A stretch of 64,000 nucleotides of DNA, taken from positions 682,001 through 746,000 of the forward strand of contig JAITTY010000005.1 of assembly GCA_031286695.1 (NCBI GenBank), in the 5' to 3' direction. Under the pieces are notes generated by a model. It saw only the letters and a list, made by a program, of their open reading frames with translations. It had not been told where the DNA came from and did no database searches. Numbering within the stretch: the first letter of the stretch is position 1; each line of letters starts with the position of its first letter. This DNA is from Sphingobacterium sp. Lineage in GTDB: Bacteria; Bacteroidota; Bacteroidia; Sphingobacteriales; Sphingobacteriaceae. The translations under genes were made by a program, and so were the position numbers. Below, one piece after another: positions 8,060-16,475 of this stretch.

Positions 8060-10519
8060 TTAACCTTCTATCAATATGTTATCAAATTCTCGTGCGACAT
8101 TAATCCAATACCGCCCCTTCTCATCTATTTGTATTTTTGTATCGACGCCATCGGTCTTCACTTTCTTAACCTGAAAAGGTAAACCGATTAATTGTAACTT
8201 ATACTCTTCGTATCGCTCTGTAAAAAGTCCATCTCGCGTTTGTTTGATCGACAAGGATTCTTTGAGTCCCGAAACCGTAAAGCATTTTTCAAGATAAATA
8301 TCTTGCTCATACGCAAAGGTGTCGCCATGATCTGAATACACATACGAACGGGTTACACCTTCAGCGAAGTAAACATTGAGCTGTAGCTCCTCAATTTTCT
8401 TCTCACCAGTATATTGCATCACCGGATATTCAGGGATAACAGATCCGCCGCGAATGAAAATCGGCATTTCATCAATCGGCGTAGGAACAGTATGTTCCTT
8501 ACCGCCCACGTAGGTTTCATTATTGAAATAATAGAACCAAGTGCCCTCGGGTAGATAGACAATCTTGCTTTTTTGTCCTGGCTGCAATACCGGGGATACC
8601 AATATTTTATCCCCAAAACAGAATTCCTCCTCACGCTGCCAGTTGGTCGGTATATGCTGCTCGACCATGGAAATCGGGCGTAATATTGGAAAACCATACT
8701 TGGTCTGCTCCCAAAAGCAGGTATAGATATAAGGCAAAAGCTTATACCGAAGCTCAATAAACTTCCGATTGATCTTTTCCCAATCTTCCCCAAAACTCCA
8801 TGGTTCGCGGTCGCGCGTATCCCCGGCAGAGTGCACACGCATAAATGGCGAAAAGACACCGAATTGCATCCATCTCGTAAACAATTCGCCATCAGGCTCC
8901 CCTGTAAAGCCGCCGATATCCGTTCCGCAAAAGGACATGCCGGAGGTAGACAGACGCTGTAACTGCAAAGTCCCCAATTTGAGATGCTCCCAGCTCGCCA
9001 GATTATCGCCCGTCCAAACCGAAGAATAACGTTGTGTACCAGCATACGCAGCCCTGGTAATCGTGAAAGGTCTTTTGTTTTTATACAATTTCTTAAGGCC
9101 GTCATAGGTCGCCCGGACCATCTGCATGCCATAGATATTATGCGCCTTTCGGTGCGAGCCCCGGTGTCCGTCATATTGGTGACGCACATCGTCTGGAAAA
9201 GTTCCCCGCCCAAATACAGCAGGTTCATTCATATCATTCCAGAACCCGGCAACACCATCTTCGACGAGCCCCTGATAGAGTGTTCCCCACCATTGACGAA
9301 CCTCAGGATTGGTAAAATCAGGAAACTGACAGCGCCCGGGCCATACAAATCCTTCCATAAAATAATCATCCCCCCGACGGCAAAAATATTTATTCTCCTT
9401 CCCTTCCCTGAATACCCAATAGTTTTCATCGACCTTAATACCCGGATCGATCATGACGACCGTTTTAAAACCGTCGTTTGCCAAATCGCTGATCATATTT
9501 TTAGGATTTGGGAAATACTGTTTATTCCAGGTAAAACAGCGGTACCCCTCCATGTAGTCAATATCAAGATAAATAGCGTCACACGGAATTTGCCGCTTTC
9601 TAAATTCCTCGGCGACCTTACGGACATTGGCTTCGGGATAATAGCTCCAACGGCATTGATGATACCCTATCGCCCACAGCGGTGGCAGATAATGTGTACC
9701 TGTCAACGTATGGTACCGACGGATCACATCGATAATATGTGGGCCATGAATGTAATAATACTGTAGTTCTCCACCTTCGGACCAAAAACTTGTTTTTCCC
9801 GGATCTTCTGCCGCGAAATCGAAATAGGTCTTAAAGGTATTGTCAAAGAAAATCCCATAGGCTTCACCATCTTTCAAGCCAATGTAAAACGGAATTGTTT
9901 TATAAAGAGGATCCTGATCGTACGCAAAAGCATAGGTATCTGAATTCCAATTCTTAAGTCTTTTCCCTCTAAGGTTCAATTTAGTCGCCTTATCGCCCAG
10001 TCCATAAAATGCTTCACTTTCAAAAGCTACTTTTGTACTGTAAACATAATACCCGCCAAAATCGGGATTCTCTTCCCAGTGCATGGGCGCTAAATCTGCA
10101 TTGAACAGATTACCGGCACGGTCGGAAAAAGAAATCAAAAAGTCATTCTTGTTGATCTTACAGGAAATGGTGTTCGTGTGGACAAGGTAATGGTCGGCCT
10201 CCTCCTTACATTGATGTATACTGACACGGTGGTCTTTCTTGGCCAGCGCATAGGAAAAGTCTTCCAAAAAAGTTCCCTGGGGTGCCAGTCTGACCCGTAC
10301 AATTTCATCGGTTACAATTTTGATTTCCACCTTCGCTTTACCATCAGAAAAATAATAGGACTTATCATTTTGACTGTGGGCTACTATAGCTTCTAGATAC
10401 TTCTTTTCAATTTTAGGCAGATCCAATACCGGATTATTCACATGATGCATACTTTCCAAAGTACCATCATTTTCCTCCTCATTTAGTGTGGTTTGATTTA
10501 GGTTGTCGTCTTCAAGCAT
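8060..10519 (-). CDS. GH31 alpha-glucosidase, first gene of the glycogen operon
   Basis: 819 residues. Retaining GH31 hydrolase: nucleophile Asp429 in GFWNDMNEP, acid/base Asp505 in WTGDNLASWEH, and a barrel opening LPPLWAIGYHQCRWSYY around residue 278. There is no signal peptide (the N-terminus is acidic and polar), so it acts in the cytosol, probably releasing glucose from alpha-glucans or maltodextrins. It is the first gene of the operon with glgB-glgA-glgC, which points to glycogen turnover or trimming rather than uptake of external starch. Exact linkage preference cannot be read from the sequence. Confidence 0.9.
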   Translation of the reverse strand: MLEDDNLNQTTLNEEENDGTLESMHHVNNPVLDLPKIEKKYLEAIVAHSQNDKSYYFSDGKAKVEIKIVTDEIVRVRLAPQGTFLEDFSYALAKKDHRVSIHQCKEEADHYLVHTNTISCKINKNDFLISFSDRAGNLFNADLAPMHWEENPDFGGYYVYSTKVAFESEAFYGLGDKATKLNLRGKRLKNWNSDTYAFAYDQDPLYKTIPFYIGLKDGEAYGIFFDNTFKTYFDFAAEDPGKTSFWSEGGELQYYYIHGPHIIDVIRRYHTLTGTHYLPPLWAIGYHQCRWSYYPEANVRKVAEEFRKRQIPCDAIYLDIDYMEGYRCFTWNKQYFPNPKNMISDLANDGFKTVVMIDPGIKVDENYWVFREGKENKYFCRRGDDYFMEGFVWPGRCQFPDFTNPEVRQWWGTLYQGLVEDGVAGFWNDMNEPAVFGRGTFPDDVRHQYDGHRGSHRKAHNIYGMQMVRATYDGLKKLYKNKRPFTITRAAYAGTQRYSSVWTGDNLASWEHLKLGTLQLQRLSTSGMSFCGTDIGGFTGEPDGELFTRWMQFGVFSPFMRVHSAGDTRDREPWSFGEDWEKINRKFIELRYKLLPYIYTCFWEQTKYGFPILRPISMVEQHIPTNWQREEEFCFGDKILVSPVLQPGQKSKIVYLPEGTWFYYFNNETYVGGKEHTVPTPIDEMPIFIRGGSVIPEYPVMQYTGEKKIEELQLNVYFAEGVTRSYVYSDHGDTFAYEQDIYLEKCFTVSGLKESLSIKQTRDGLFTERYEEYKLQLIGLPFQVKKVKTDGVDTKIQIDEKGRYWINVAREFDNILIEG

Positions 10520-10561
10520 AGTTGTAATATGTTAAAAAGTTTCTGAAGGCTTAATTCCTCT

Positions 10562-10592
10562 TTAAGATAGAAAATTAATCCTGTGCCGACAA
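10562..10592 (-). promoter_or_regulatory. candidate promoter of the glycogen operon
   Basis: On the minus strand TTG (10590-10592) is followed after exactly 20 bp by TATCTTAA (10562-10569), a 6/8 match to the Bacteroidota -7 box TAnnTTTG. The predicted start site leaves a leader of about 36 nt before the GH31 ATG at 10519. Confidence 0.45.
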
Positions 10593-10607
10593 CAAAACAG
10601 AAAAAAA

Positions 10608-10635
10608 AATCCCGCCTATTCCGATAGGTGGGATT
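10608..10635 (-). terminator. terminator of dps
   Basis: 12-bp stem (10608-10619 with 10624-10635, one G-U pair) with A-rich sequence at 10601-10609 on one side and T-rich on the other, so it can work in both directions. On the minus strand it ends the dps transcript just upstream of the glycogen promoter. Confidence 0.8.
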
Positions 10636-10667
10636 TTTTCCAAGAACTGTGGATAGATGACTACAGC

Positions 10668-11141
10668 CTACTTCACGAAATGTGCTCGGAGCATCCAAGC
10701 CATCTTTTCATGCTTTTCTAACAACCCGACCAAAAAGTCCTCCGTACCATTGTCCGCCGTGCCCTCTACCACCGCAAGATCCGCACGGATTGACATCGCA
10801 ATAGCTTCATGATCAGCCAGCAATTCTTTATAATAAGACTGGCTATCTGTCTTCTCTGAAGTAGATTCCGTTAAGCGAGTCAGCTTCAAATACTTATCAA
10901 ATGTACCTACAGCGTAATGCCCTAGCGTACGCACACGCTCTGCCACTTCATCGATCACTTCAGCCAGTTCATCGTATTGAGATTCCAAAAATAAATGAGC
11001 AGCATGAAAATCCGCACCTTCCACATTCCAGTGCGCATTACGTGTCTTCATATAGACAATGTGTTCATCTGCCAATAGCACATTCAGCAACTTTGCAACT
11101 TTTTTCAAGTCTGCATCTTTAATTCCAATTGAAGTTTTCAT
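10668..11141 (-). CDS. dps: Dps-family DNA-protecting ferritin
   Basis: 157 residues, typical for Dps. The dodecamer oxidises and stores iron and shields DNA in starvation or oxidative stress. The ferroxidase signature TRNAHWNVEGADFHAAHLF, continuing with YDELAEVIDEVAERVRTLG, is present at residues 35-70. There is no long Lys-rich DNA-binding tail, only MKTSIGIKDADLKK. It is monocistronic, with its own terminator. A weak promoter match (TTG at 11240-11242, 21-bp spacer, TTTATTTG at 11211-11218) lies upstream and would give a leader of about 64 nt. Confidence 0.93.
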   Translation of the reverse strand: MKTSIGIKDADLKKVAKLLNVLLADEHIVYMKTRNAHWNVEGADFHAAHLFLESQYDELAEVIDEVAERVRTLGHYAVGTFDKYLKLTRLTESTSEKTDSQSYYKELLADHEAIAMSIRADLAVVEGTADNGTEDFLVGLLEKHEKMAWMLRAHFVK

Positions 11142-11210
11142 ATGTGTATTCTTTTGTTAATTATATGTATGAAATGCTTGGTTAAATTTACCCAAAAATG
11201 CGGTAAAAAC

Positions 11211-11242
11211 CAAATAAAGCTACATGCAAAAATCCATATCAA
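11211..11242 (-). promoter_or_regulatory. weak promoter match upstream of dps
   Basis: Minus strand TTG (11240-11242), 21-bp spacer, TTTATTTG (11211-11218; 7/8 match to TAnnTTTG). The rest of the 11142-11434 gap is AT-rich and I see nothing else in it. Confidence 0.35.
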
Positions 11243-11434
11243 TTGTTCCAAACACCGCTATCAGAAACCTCTCATTTATTAAATAACGGAAACGTGTCTG
11301 CATGGAGAATAAACAGAAAAAGCTGGCATGATGAGCCAAGCAGAACAGCGCGAAAACAATTAGCCGAAATCCATAAAATTGACATTTTCCTATAAAACGG
11401 CCAACGCTATGTTATTTATAAGAACAGAATATTG

Positions 11435-11442
11435 TACTTTTG
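11435..11442 (+). promoter_or_regulatory. -7 box of the RluA-type gene
   Basis: TACTTTTG is a full match to TAnnTTTG; TTA rather than TTG sits 20 bp upstream. A possible TTG start codon at 11440 lies inside this box, so translation must start further down, at the ATG at 11479. Confidence 0.6.
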
Positions 11443-11478
11443 CCGACATATTTATCTCGAGGGAAAGCTGTGGGCACA

Positions 11479-13158
11479 ATGGACAACAACACTTATTTTC
11501 ATACATTCAAAAAAGATATTTCAGGTATTGAACTTCCGGCGCGATTTACCTTTCCATTTTGCTATGAACCACACCCACTCGCCGTCATTGCAGCCAAAGA
11601 GCTTCAATATTATATAGAAAATCAAGAAGATTGGAGCCATAACTTTGGCCTCGATGAAAAATCGGAAGGACTCGCTATCGGAAAAATGTTTGGTGTCCTT
11701 GTTGTTAGAAACCAGCATGACGAACTTGGCTACCTTGCTGCCGTGTCAGGAAAACTAGCAGGAAGTAATAAACATCGGTATTTTGTTCCGCCCATCTTCG
11801 ATATGCTCGAAGAAAATAGTTTTTTTCTGAACGAAGAAGTGCATCTCAATGCACTTAACCGAAAAATTGAACAGCTGGAAAAAAGCGATGAATTAACAAG
11901 TATAAAGCAGCATCTTGATTTACTGAAAGGCAACTGGGATATGTCCCTGGATGAACTAAAAACAAAATTAAGAGTTCAAAAAAAAGAGCGCAAAGAAACC
12001 CGGACACGGTTGCGGGCAAGTCTATCTGATGAAGACTATGAACTCCTCATGGAAGATATGCGCAGCCAAAGTTTAAAAGACAAACAGCAGCTACAGCGCT
12101 TTCAATATGATATGCATCTTGCACTGGAAGCCGAAAGTACCCAATTACAGCAGATGCTGTCTGCAATTACAGCATTAAAAGAGGAACGAAAAACGCGGTC
12201 AGGAAACCTGCAGAAACAGCTTTTCGAACAATATAATTTTCGCAATGCAAAAGGTGAGCAGAAAAATGTTGTTGCTGTTTTCCATGACTTCGACAAGACA
12301 ACACCTCCCGCAGGATCTGGGGAATGCGCTGCTCCCAAACTTTTGCAATATGCTTATGAAAACGAATTGACCCCAATTGCTTTGGCTGAGTTCTGGTGGG
12401 GCTGTTCACCAGCGTCTGAAATACGCAGGCACAAAAACTACTATCCTGCTTGCCGAAAAAAATGTGAACCAATTTTAGGCTATATGCTGGAAGGATTGGC
12501 TGTTGACCCCAATCCGATGCAACAGGAAACAACCTTGGATGTAGAACTCCCTCAGATTTATGAAGATGAGGATATCATTGTCATCAATAAGCCGGCAGAA
12601 TTTCTATCTGTCCCCGGTATCTATGTGAAGGATTCGGTTTACAACCGTATTCTGCAACGTTACCCGGACGCGGGCCCAATTATTATCCATCGGCTGGACA
12701 TGTCCACCTCGGGCCTTTTGATCGTTGCCAAAAACAAACAATCCCATCAGTTTATTCAAGATCAATTCATACAACATACGATAAAAAAAACATACATTGC
12801 TTTACTCGATGGCGTTGTAGAAGCTGCGTCAGGTTTAATCGACCTCCCACTTCGAGTGGATCTGGATGATCGACCCCGACAAATGGTCTGCTATACCTAT
12901 GGCAAACCAGCACAGACGAAATGGGAAAAAATTGCGATAGAGAATAATCAAACGAGGGTCAGGTTTTATCCCTTGACTGGCCGAACCCACCAGCTCCGTA
13001 TGCACGCTGTACACCCGAATGGCTTAAATACCCCGATTGTCGGGGATGATTTATATGGTACAAAAGCCAACAGATTACATTTGCATGCCGCTTCAATTAC
13101 CTTTATCCATCCTCGTTTCAAGCAAGAAATGACTTTCGAAATCGAGCCAGATTTTTAA
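11479..13158 (+). CDS. RluA-family pseudouridine synthase with long N-terminal extension
   Basis: 559 residues. The C-terminal third is a complete RluA-type catalytic domain: HRLDMSTSGLLIVAK with catalytic Asp407 and GRTHQLRMHAVHPNG near the end; it isomerises uridine to pseudouridine in rRNA and/or tRNA. The first 350 residues are not found in E. coli RluA. They contain a charged alpha-helical, coiled-coil-like stretch (about 120-245) and a Cys/Trp-containing motif (GSGECAAPKLLQYA, AEFWWGCSP) that I recall from other long RluA-like proteins. The extension may choose the RNA target. The ATG at 11479 is used because the earlier in-frame TTG lies inside the promoter -7 box. The gene is divergent from dps. 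Confidence 0.88.
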   Translation: MDNNTYFHTFKKDISGIELPARFTFPFCYEPHPLAVIAAKELQYYIENQEDWSHNFGLDEKSEGLAIGKMFGVLVVRNQHDELGYLAAVSGKLAGSNKHRYFVPPIFDMLEENSFFLNEEVHLNALNRKIEQLEKSDELTSIKQHLDLLKGNWDMSLDELKTKLRVQKKERKETRTRLRASLSDEDYELLMEDMRSQSLKDKQQLQRFQYDMHLALEAESTQLQQMLSAITALKEERKTRSGNLQKQLFEQYNFRNAKGEQKNVVAVFHDFDKTTPPAGSGECAAPKLLQYAYENELTPIALAEFWWGCSPASEIRRHKNYYPACRKKCEPILGYMLEGLAVDPNPMQQETTLDVELPQIYEDEDIIVINKPAEFLSVPGIYVKDSVYNRILQRYPDAGPIIIHRLDMSTSGLLIVAKNKQSHQFIQDQFIQHTIKKTYIALLDGVVEAASGLIDLPLRVDLDDRPRQMVCYTYGKPAQTKWEKIAIENNQTRVRFYPLTGRTHQLRMHAVHPNGLNTPIVGDDLYGTKANRLHLHAASITFIHPRFKQEMTFEIEPDF

Positions 13159-13459
13159 TAGCGTTGACTATATCGTTACAAAAGTCAATAAATAATCCCC
13201 TGGAAAATCATCGCCAAGTCAAAATGTCATTGACAAATTATTGACCTAAATCAACAATTACCCACAAGCAACTGATAAACAACAGATTACCAAGAAACCT
13301 AAAACAAATACTTTCCTTTATTACATTACAATAAAATTTTAATTATTCTTAATTTTTTATTTCCTTTGTTCACTGATTTTTTGATTTTAATACCTATAAA
13401 GTCAAAAATAAAGTAGAAACAAGAAAACAATTTTGAATTTTCAAGATTATAGCAATATA

Positions 13460-16057
13460 ATGGAAGCTAAAATAAACGCAACAACCTTCATAACTAAACT
13501 CTTTTTTTCGATAACACTCGTGCTAACGGTATCTTTGGCTTTTGCCCAGAACAAAACTGTTACCGGTACAGTTAAAGATGCAAAGACCAAGAATCCCATC
13601 CCCTATGCTACTGTAGCTGTAGTCGGTGCCCCCGCTTCTGCAGGAACCACCACATCGACAAATGCAAATGGTGAGTTTAAGCTAGTCTTTCCGACATCAT
13701 ACGTAAAAATCAGAGCAAGTTACATTGGGTATGACAGTAAGGATGCTTTTGTTACGAATGATGCAACGCAAACAAAAGAAATCCTCATGGATCAACAGGA
13801 CAATATGCTGGAGGAAGTCGTTGTTAAGGCCAAAAAGAAAAAATATAGCAACAAAGACAATCCTGCTGTTGCATTGATTCGCAAAGTCATCGAGAACAAA
13901 GAAAAAAATCGACTTTCAGGTCAGCAATATGCTGAATTTGATCAATACGAGAAGATGTCCTTAGGACTAAGTAATCTTTCGGAGAAATTTGTCAATAAAA
14001 AAATATTCAAAAACTATCAATTTCTTTTTGAAACGGACGACTCGGCGAAAACCGCCAACAAATACGTACTGCCTGCTTTCATAGAAGAAAAAATGTCGAG
14101 AGTGTACTACCGTAAAGATCCGAGCAAAACCAAACAATATATACTCGGTGACCAACGCGCGCAATTTGACCCTAAATTTATAGATAACGACGGTCTTACC
14201 GCCTACTTCAATAAATTGTATGAGCAAGTTGATATTTACGACAACAACATTTCATTGGTTACAAATCAGTTTTTAAGTCCGATCGCGAACTCAGCTCCTA
14301 CGTTTTATAAATTCTTTATCACGGATACCATTAAAACGGTGCAACCTTGGCTGGTCGAATTAAGTTTCTTTCCGCGCAACAAGGCTGACATGTTATTCAA
14401 AGGCCAGCTATATGTTACTTTAGACGGCAATTATGCCGTTCAGGGCGCCAACATGACCGTTGCTGATGATATCAACTTAAACTTTGTGCGCGACTTACAG
14501 ATACAGCTGAAATTTGACAAAGACAGCAAAAGCCGTTTTTATTTAAAAACGAGCACTTTAGGAATAGATTTCTCCCTAACAGAGAAAGGTATGGGTATCC
14601 GCGGAAGCCGGACAGTAGATTACAATAATTACAAAGTCGGCATTCAACAACCCGATAGTATCTATGATGGTCCGTCGACGGTTATCGCCTATAATGTTGA
14701 GAATAAGAAAGCGACAAAAACATTGTTTGAAACTCAACGTCCACTCGCTCTTGCGCAAAATGAATTGAACATCTATCATAATATTGATACGCTACAGAAG
14801 ATTCCTTCATTCCGCACATTCATGGACATTGCTGCGCTATTGCTATCTGGATACAAACAAGCTGGCCCAGTAGAAATTGGTCCCGTGAATACATTCTATA
14901 GTTTTAATCCGGTAGAAGGTTTCCGTTTACGTGTCGGCGGACGCACTACAGAGTCTTTAAGCAAGCGTTTCTATGCTGAAACTTATGCAGCTTATGGTTT
15001 TAAAGATCAGAAATGGAAATACTTTTTCAGTGGAACCTATGCGTTCAACAACAAATCGGTCTACTCCTTCCCGATGCATTACATCAGGGCTTCTTATAAA
15101 AAAGACACCAAGATTCCTGGACAAAAACTAGAGTTTATTCAGGAAGACAACTTCCTGTTGTCTTTCAAACGCGGCGATAACGACCGTTACATCTATGAGA
15201 CAAACTACGGCTTAGAGTATAAAAAAGAATTTTTAAATCACTTAGCTATTGGGGCTGCATTCAATATCAACAGACAGACTCCTGCCGGAAGCCTGACCTA
15301 CCAGATGGTAGATGCCAACAATGAAAGCAGGCTGTTTAATGAATTGAACTCAACAGAATTATCTGTCAATTTTAGGTATGCTCCACACGAAGAGTTCTAT
15401 CAAGGAAAAATTTATCGGACTCCTATTTTCAATCAATATCCGATCTTTACGTTCAATTACACGGCCGGAATCAAAGGACTGGCCAAAGGTGAATACAATT
15501 ATCACAACTTTAATGTAGGGGCATTCAAACGCTTCTATTTTAGTCAATTTGGATTCGCTGACGTCACGGCAGAGGGTAATTATATCGCAGGGAAAGAAAT
15601 TCCATTCCCTTTCTTAACGATCCATCGTGCTAACCAGACTTATGCCTATCAATTGAACTCGTATAACTTGATGAACTTCCTTGAGTTTGTCAGTGACCAT
15701 AACGCTTCATTGAATGTGCAGTACTACATGAATGGGTTTCTGCTGAACAAAATTCCATTGATCAAAAAGCTTAAATTACGTGAGGTATTCAGTTTCAAAG
15801 GAGTATATGGTGGACTGCGTAAAGAAAACAATCCTGACGACCCGAATTATGGTTCGAAGGTATTCACTTGGCAGCATAATGCTGATGGTGCACAAAGCTC
15901 CTATACGTTCGGTTCAGAACCTTATATGGAGGCAAGTATTGGTCTATCCAACATTTTCAAAATATTACGTGTGGACTACGTAAAACGTCTAAATTATCTT
16001 GATCACGTCGATGCACCAGCTTGGGGTATTCGTGCACGGGTCAGATTTGACTTCTAA
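13460..16057 (+). CDS. DUF5686 outer-membrane protein with carboxypeptidase-regulatory-like domain
   Basis: 865 residues. A Sec signal peptide ends at VSLAFA/QNKTV; it is followed by a carboxypeptidase-D regulatory-like beta sandwich (VTGTVKDAKTKNPIPYATV, about residues 26-105) and then a long DUF5686 region rich in alternating aromatic/polar beta strands that ends in VRFDF, the terminal aromatic residue expected of a beta-barrel outer-membrane protein. Function of the family is not known to me; the build resembles the plug-less cousins of TonB-dependent receptors. Start taken at the ATG at 13460, which puts the basic signal-peptide region in place; the earlier TTG at 13433 adds nothing. The 300-bp gap upstream is AT-rich; a weak -7 match (TTCCTTTG, 13361-13368) is all I see there. 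Confidence 0.82.
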   Translation: MEAKINATTFITKLFFSITLVLTVSLAFAQNKTVTGTVKDAKTKNPIPYATVAVVGAPASAGTTTSTNANGEFKLVFPTSYVKIRASYIGYDSKDAFVTNDATQTKEILMDQQDNMLEEVVVKAKKKKYSNKDNPAVALIRKVIENKEKNRLSGQQYAEFDQYEKMSLGLSNLSEKFVNKKIFKNYQFLFETDDSAKTANKYVLPAFIEEKMSRVYYRKDPSKTKQYILGDQRAQFDPKFIDNDGLTAYFNKLYEQVDIYDNNISLVTNQFLSPIANSAPTFYKFFITDTIKTVQPWLVELSFFPRNKADMLFKGQLYVTLDGNYAVQGANMTVADDINLNFVRDLQIQLKFDKDSKSRFYLKTSTLGIDFSLTEKGMGIRGSRTVDYNNYKVGIQQPDSIYDGPSTVIAYNVENKKATKTLFETQRPLALAQNELNIYHNIDTLQKIPSFRTFMDIAALLLSGYKQAGPVEIGPVNTFYSFNPVEGFRLRVGGRTTESLSKRFYAETYAAYGFKDQKWKYFFSGTYAFNNKSVYSFPMHYIRASYKKDTKIPGQKLEFIQEDNFLLSFKRGDNDRYIYETNYGLEYKKEFLNHLAIGAAFNINRQTPAGSLTYQMVDANNESRLFNELNSTELSVNFRYAPHEEFYQGKIYRTPIFNQYPIFTFNYTAGIKGLAKGEYNYHNFNVGAFKRFYFSQFGFADVTAEGNYIAGKEIPFPFLTIHRANQTYAYQLNSYNLMNFLEFVSDHNASLNVQYYMNGFLLNKIPLIKKLKLREVFSFKGVYGGLRKENNPDDPNYGSKVFTWQHNADGAQSSYTFGSEPYMEASIGLSNIFKILRVDYVKRLNYLDHVDAPAWGIRARVRFDF

Positions 16058-16086
16058 CAGTTTCCATAAATTTATAGTATAATTTG

Positions 16087-16124
16087 GGCCGTGTCAAAGA
16101 GCGTATGACACGGCCTTTTTTTTT
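16087..16124 (+). terminator. terminator of the DUF5686 gene
   Basis: 10-bp perfect stem GGCCGTGTCA (16087-16096) with TGACACGGCC (16106-16115), followed by nine T (16116-16124). Confidence 0.9.
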
Positions 16125-16219
16125 GAAAGTGCTTAATGTTATTGACCAGAAAAAACCTTCTTTCGCTTTCATTGCTGTGGCGCCTGCGAAGTCATGAGGG
16201 AGGGAAAGATTCGGACCTG

Positions 16220-16369
16220 CTTCGTACCATGTTCGGATGCGATACAGATATTGTACAGATCCTGACCACATTCCGACCAGACCCTGAACAGGAATTATTC
16301 GGTCGGAAACTCGTCAATAATGGTTACCAGACCATCCGTATCCGAACATGGTCCGAACACAGTACGAAG
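16220..16369. repeat. nested palindromic intergenic element
   Basis: A 150-bp element between two convergent terminators. The outer arms are CTTCGTACCATGTTCGGAT (16220-16238) and, inverted, ATCCGAACATGGT (16340-16352) plus GTACGAAG (16362-16369); the right arm carries a 9-10 bp insertion made by repeating TCCGAACA (16341-16348 and 16352-16359). A second inverted pair, TTCCGACC (16271-16278) and GGTCGGAA (16301-16308), sits inside. TTCGGAC at 16210-16216 extends the pattern. No protein frame of note. It looks like a mobile-style or BIME-like intergenic repeat, but copy number cannot be seen in this window. Confidence 0.65.
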
Positions 16370-16426
16370 ACAACCCCAAAAGCAGCATGAACAGTACAAG
16401 CACACCATGTCTTAAAAACAAAAAAA

Positions 16427-16453
16427 TCCTCCTTGCTATTATAACAAGGAGGA
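16427..16453 (-). terminator. terminator of the DsbD-like gene
   Basis: 9-bp perfect stem TCCTCCTTG (16427-16435) with CAAGGAGGA (16445-16453); the A6 run at 16421-16426 gives the U-tract on the minus transcript. Confidence 0.85.
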
Positions 16454-16475
16454 TAAAATTAGAATATGACGATGG

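Noticed and set aside
8419..9228. 269-codon minus-strand frame and 8984-9766 plus-strand frame inside the GH31 gene
   Set aside because: Both are shadows of a GH31 gene with conserved catalytic motifs and show no domain of their own.
16136..16390. 84-codon plus-strand frame across the palindromic repeat
   Set aside because: Follows the inverted repeat pattern and does not resemble a protein.
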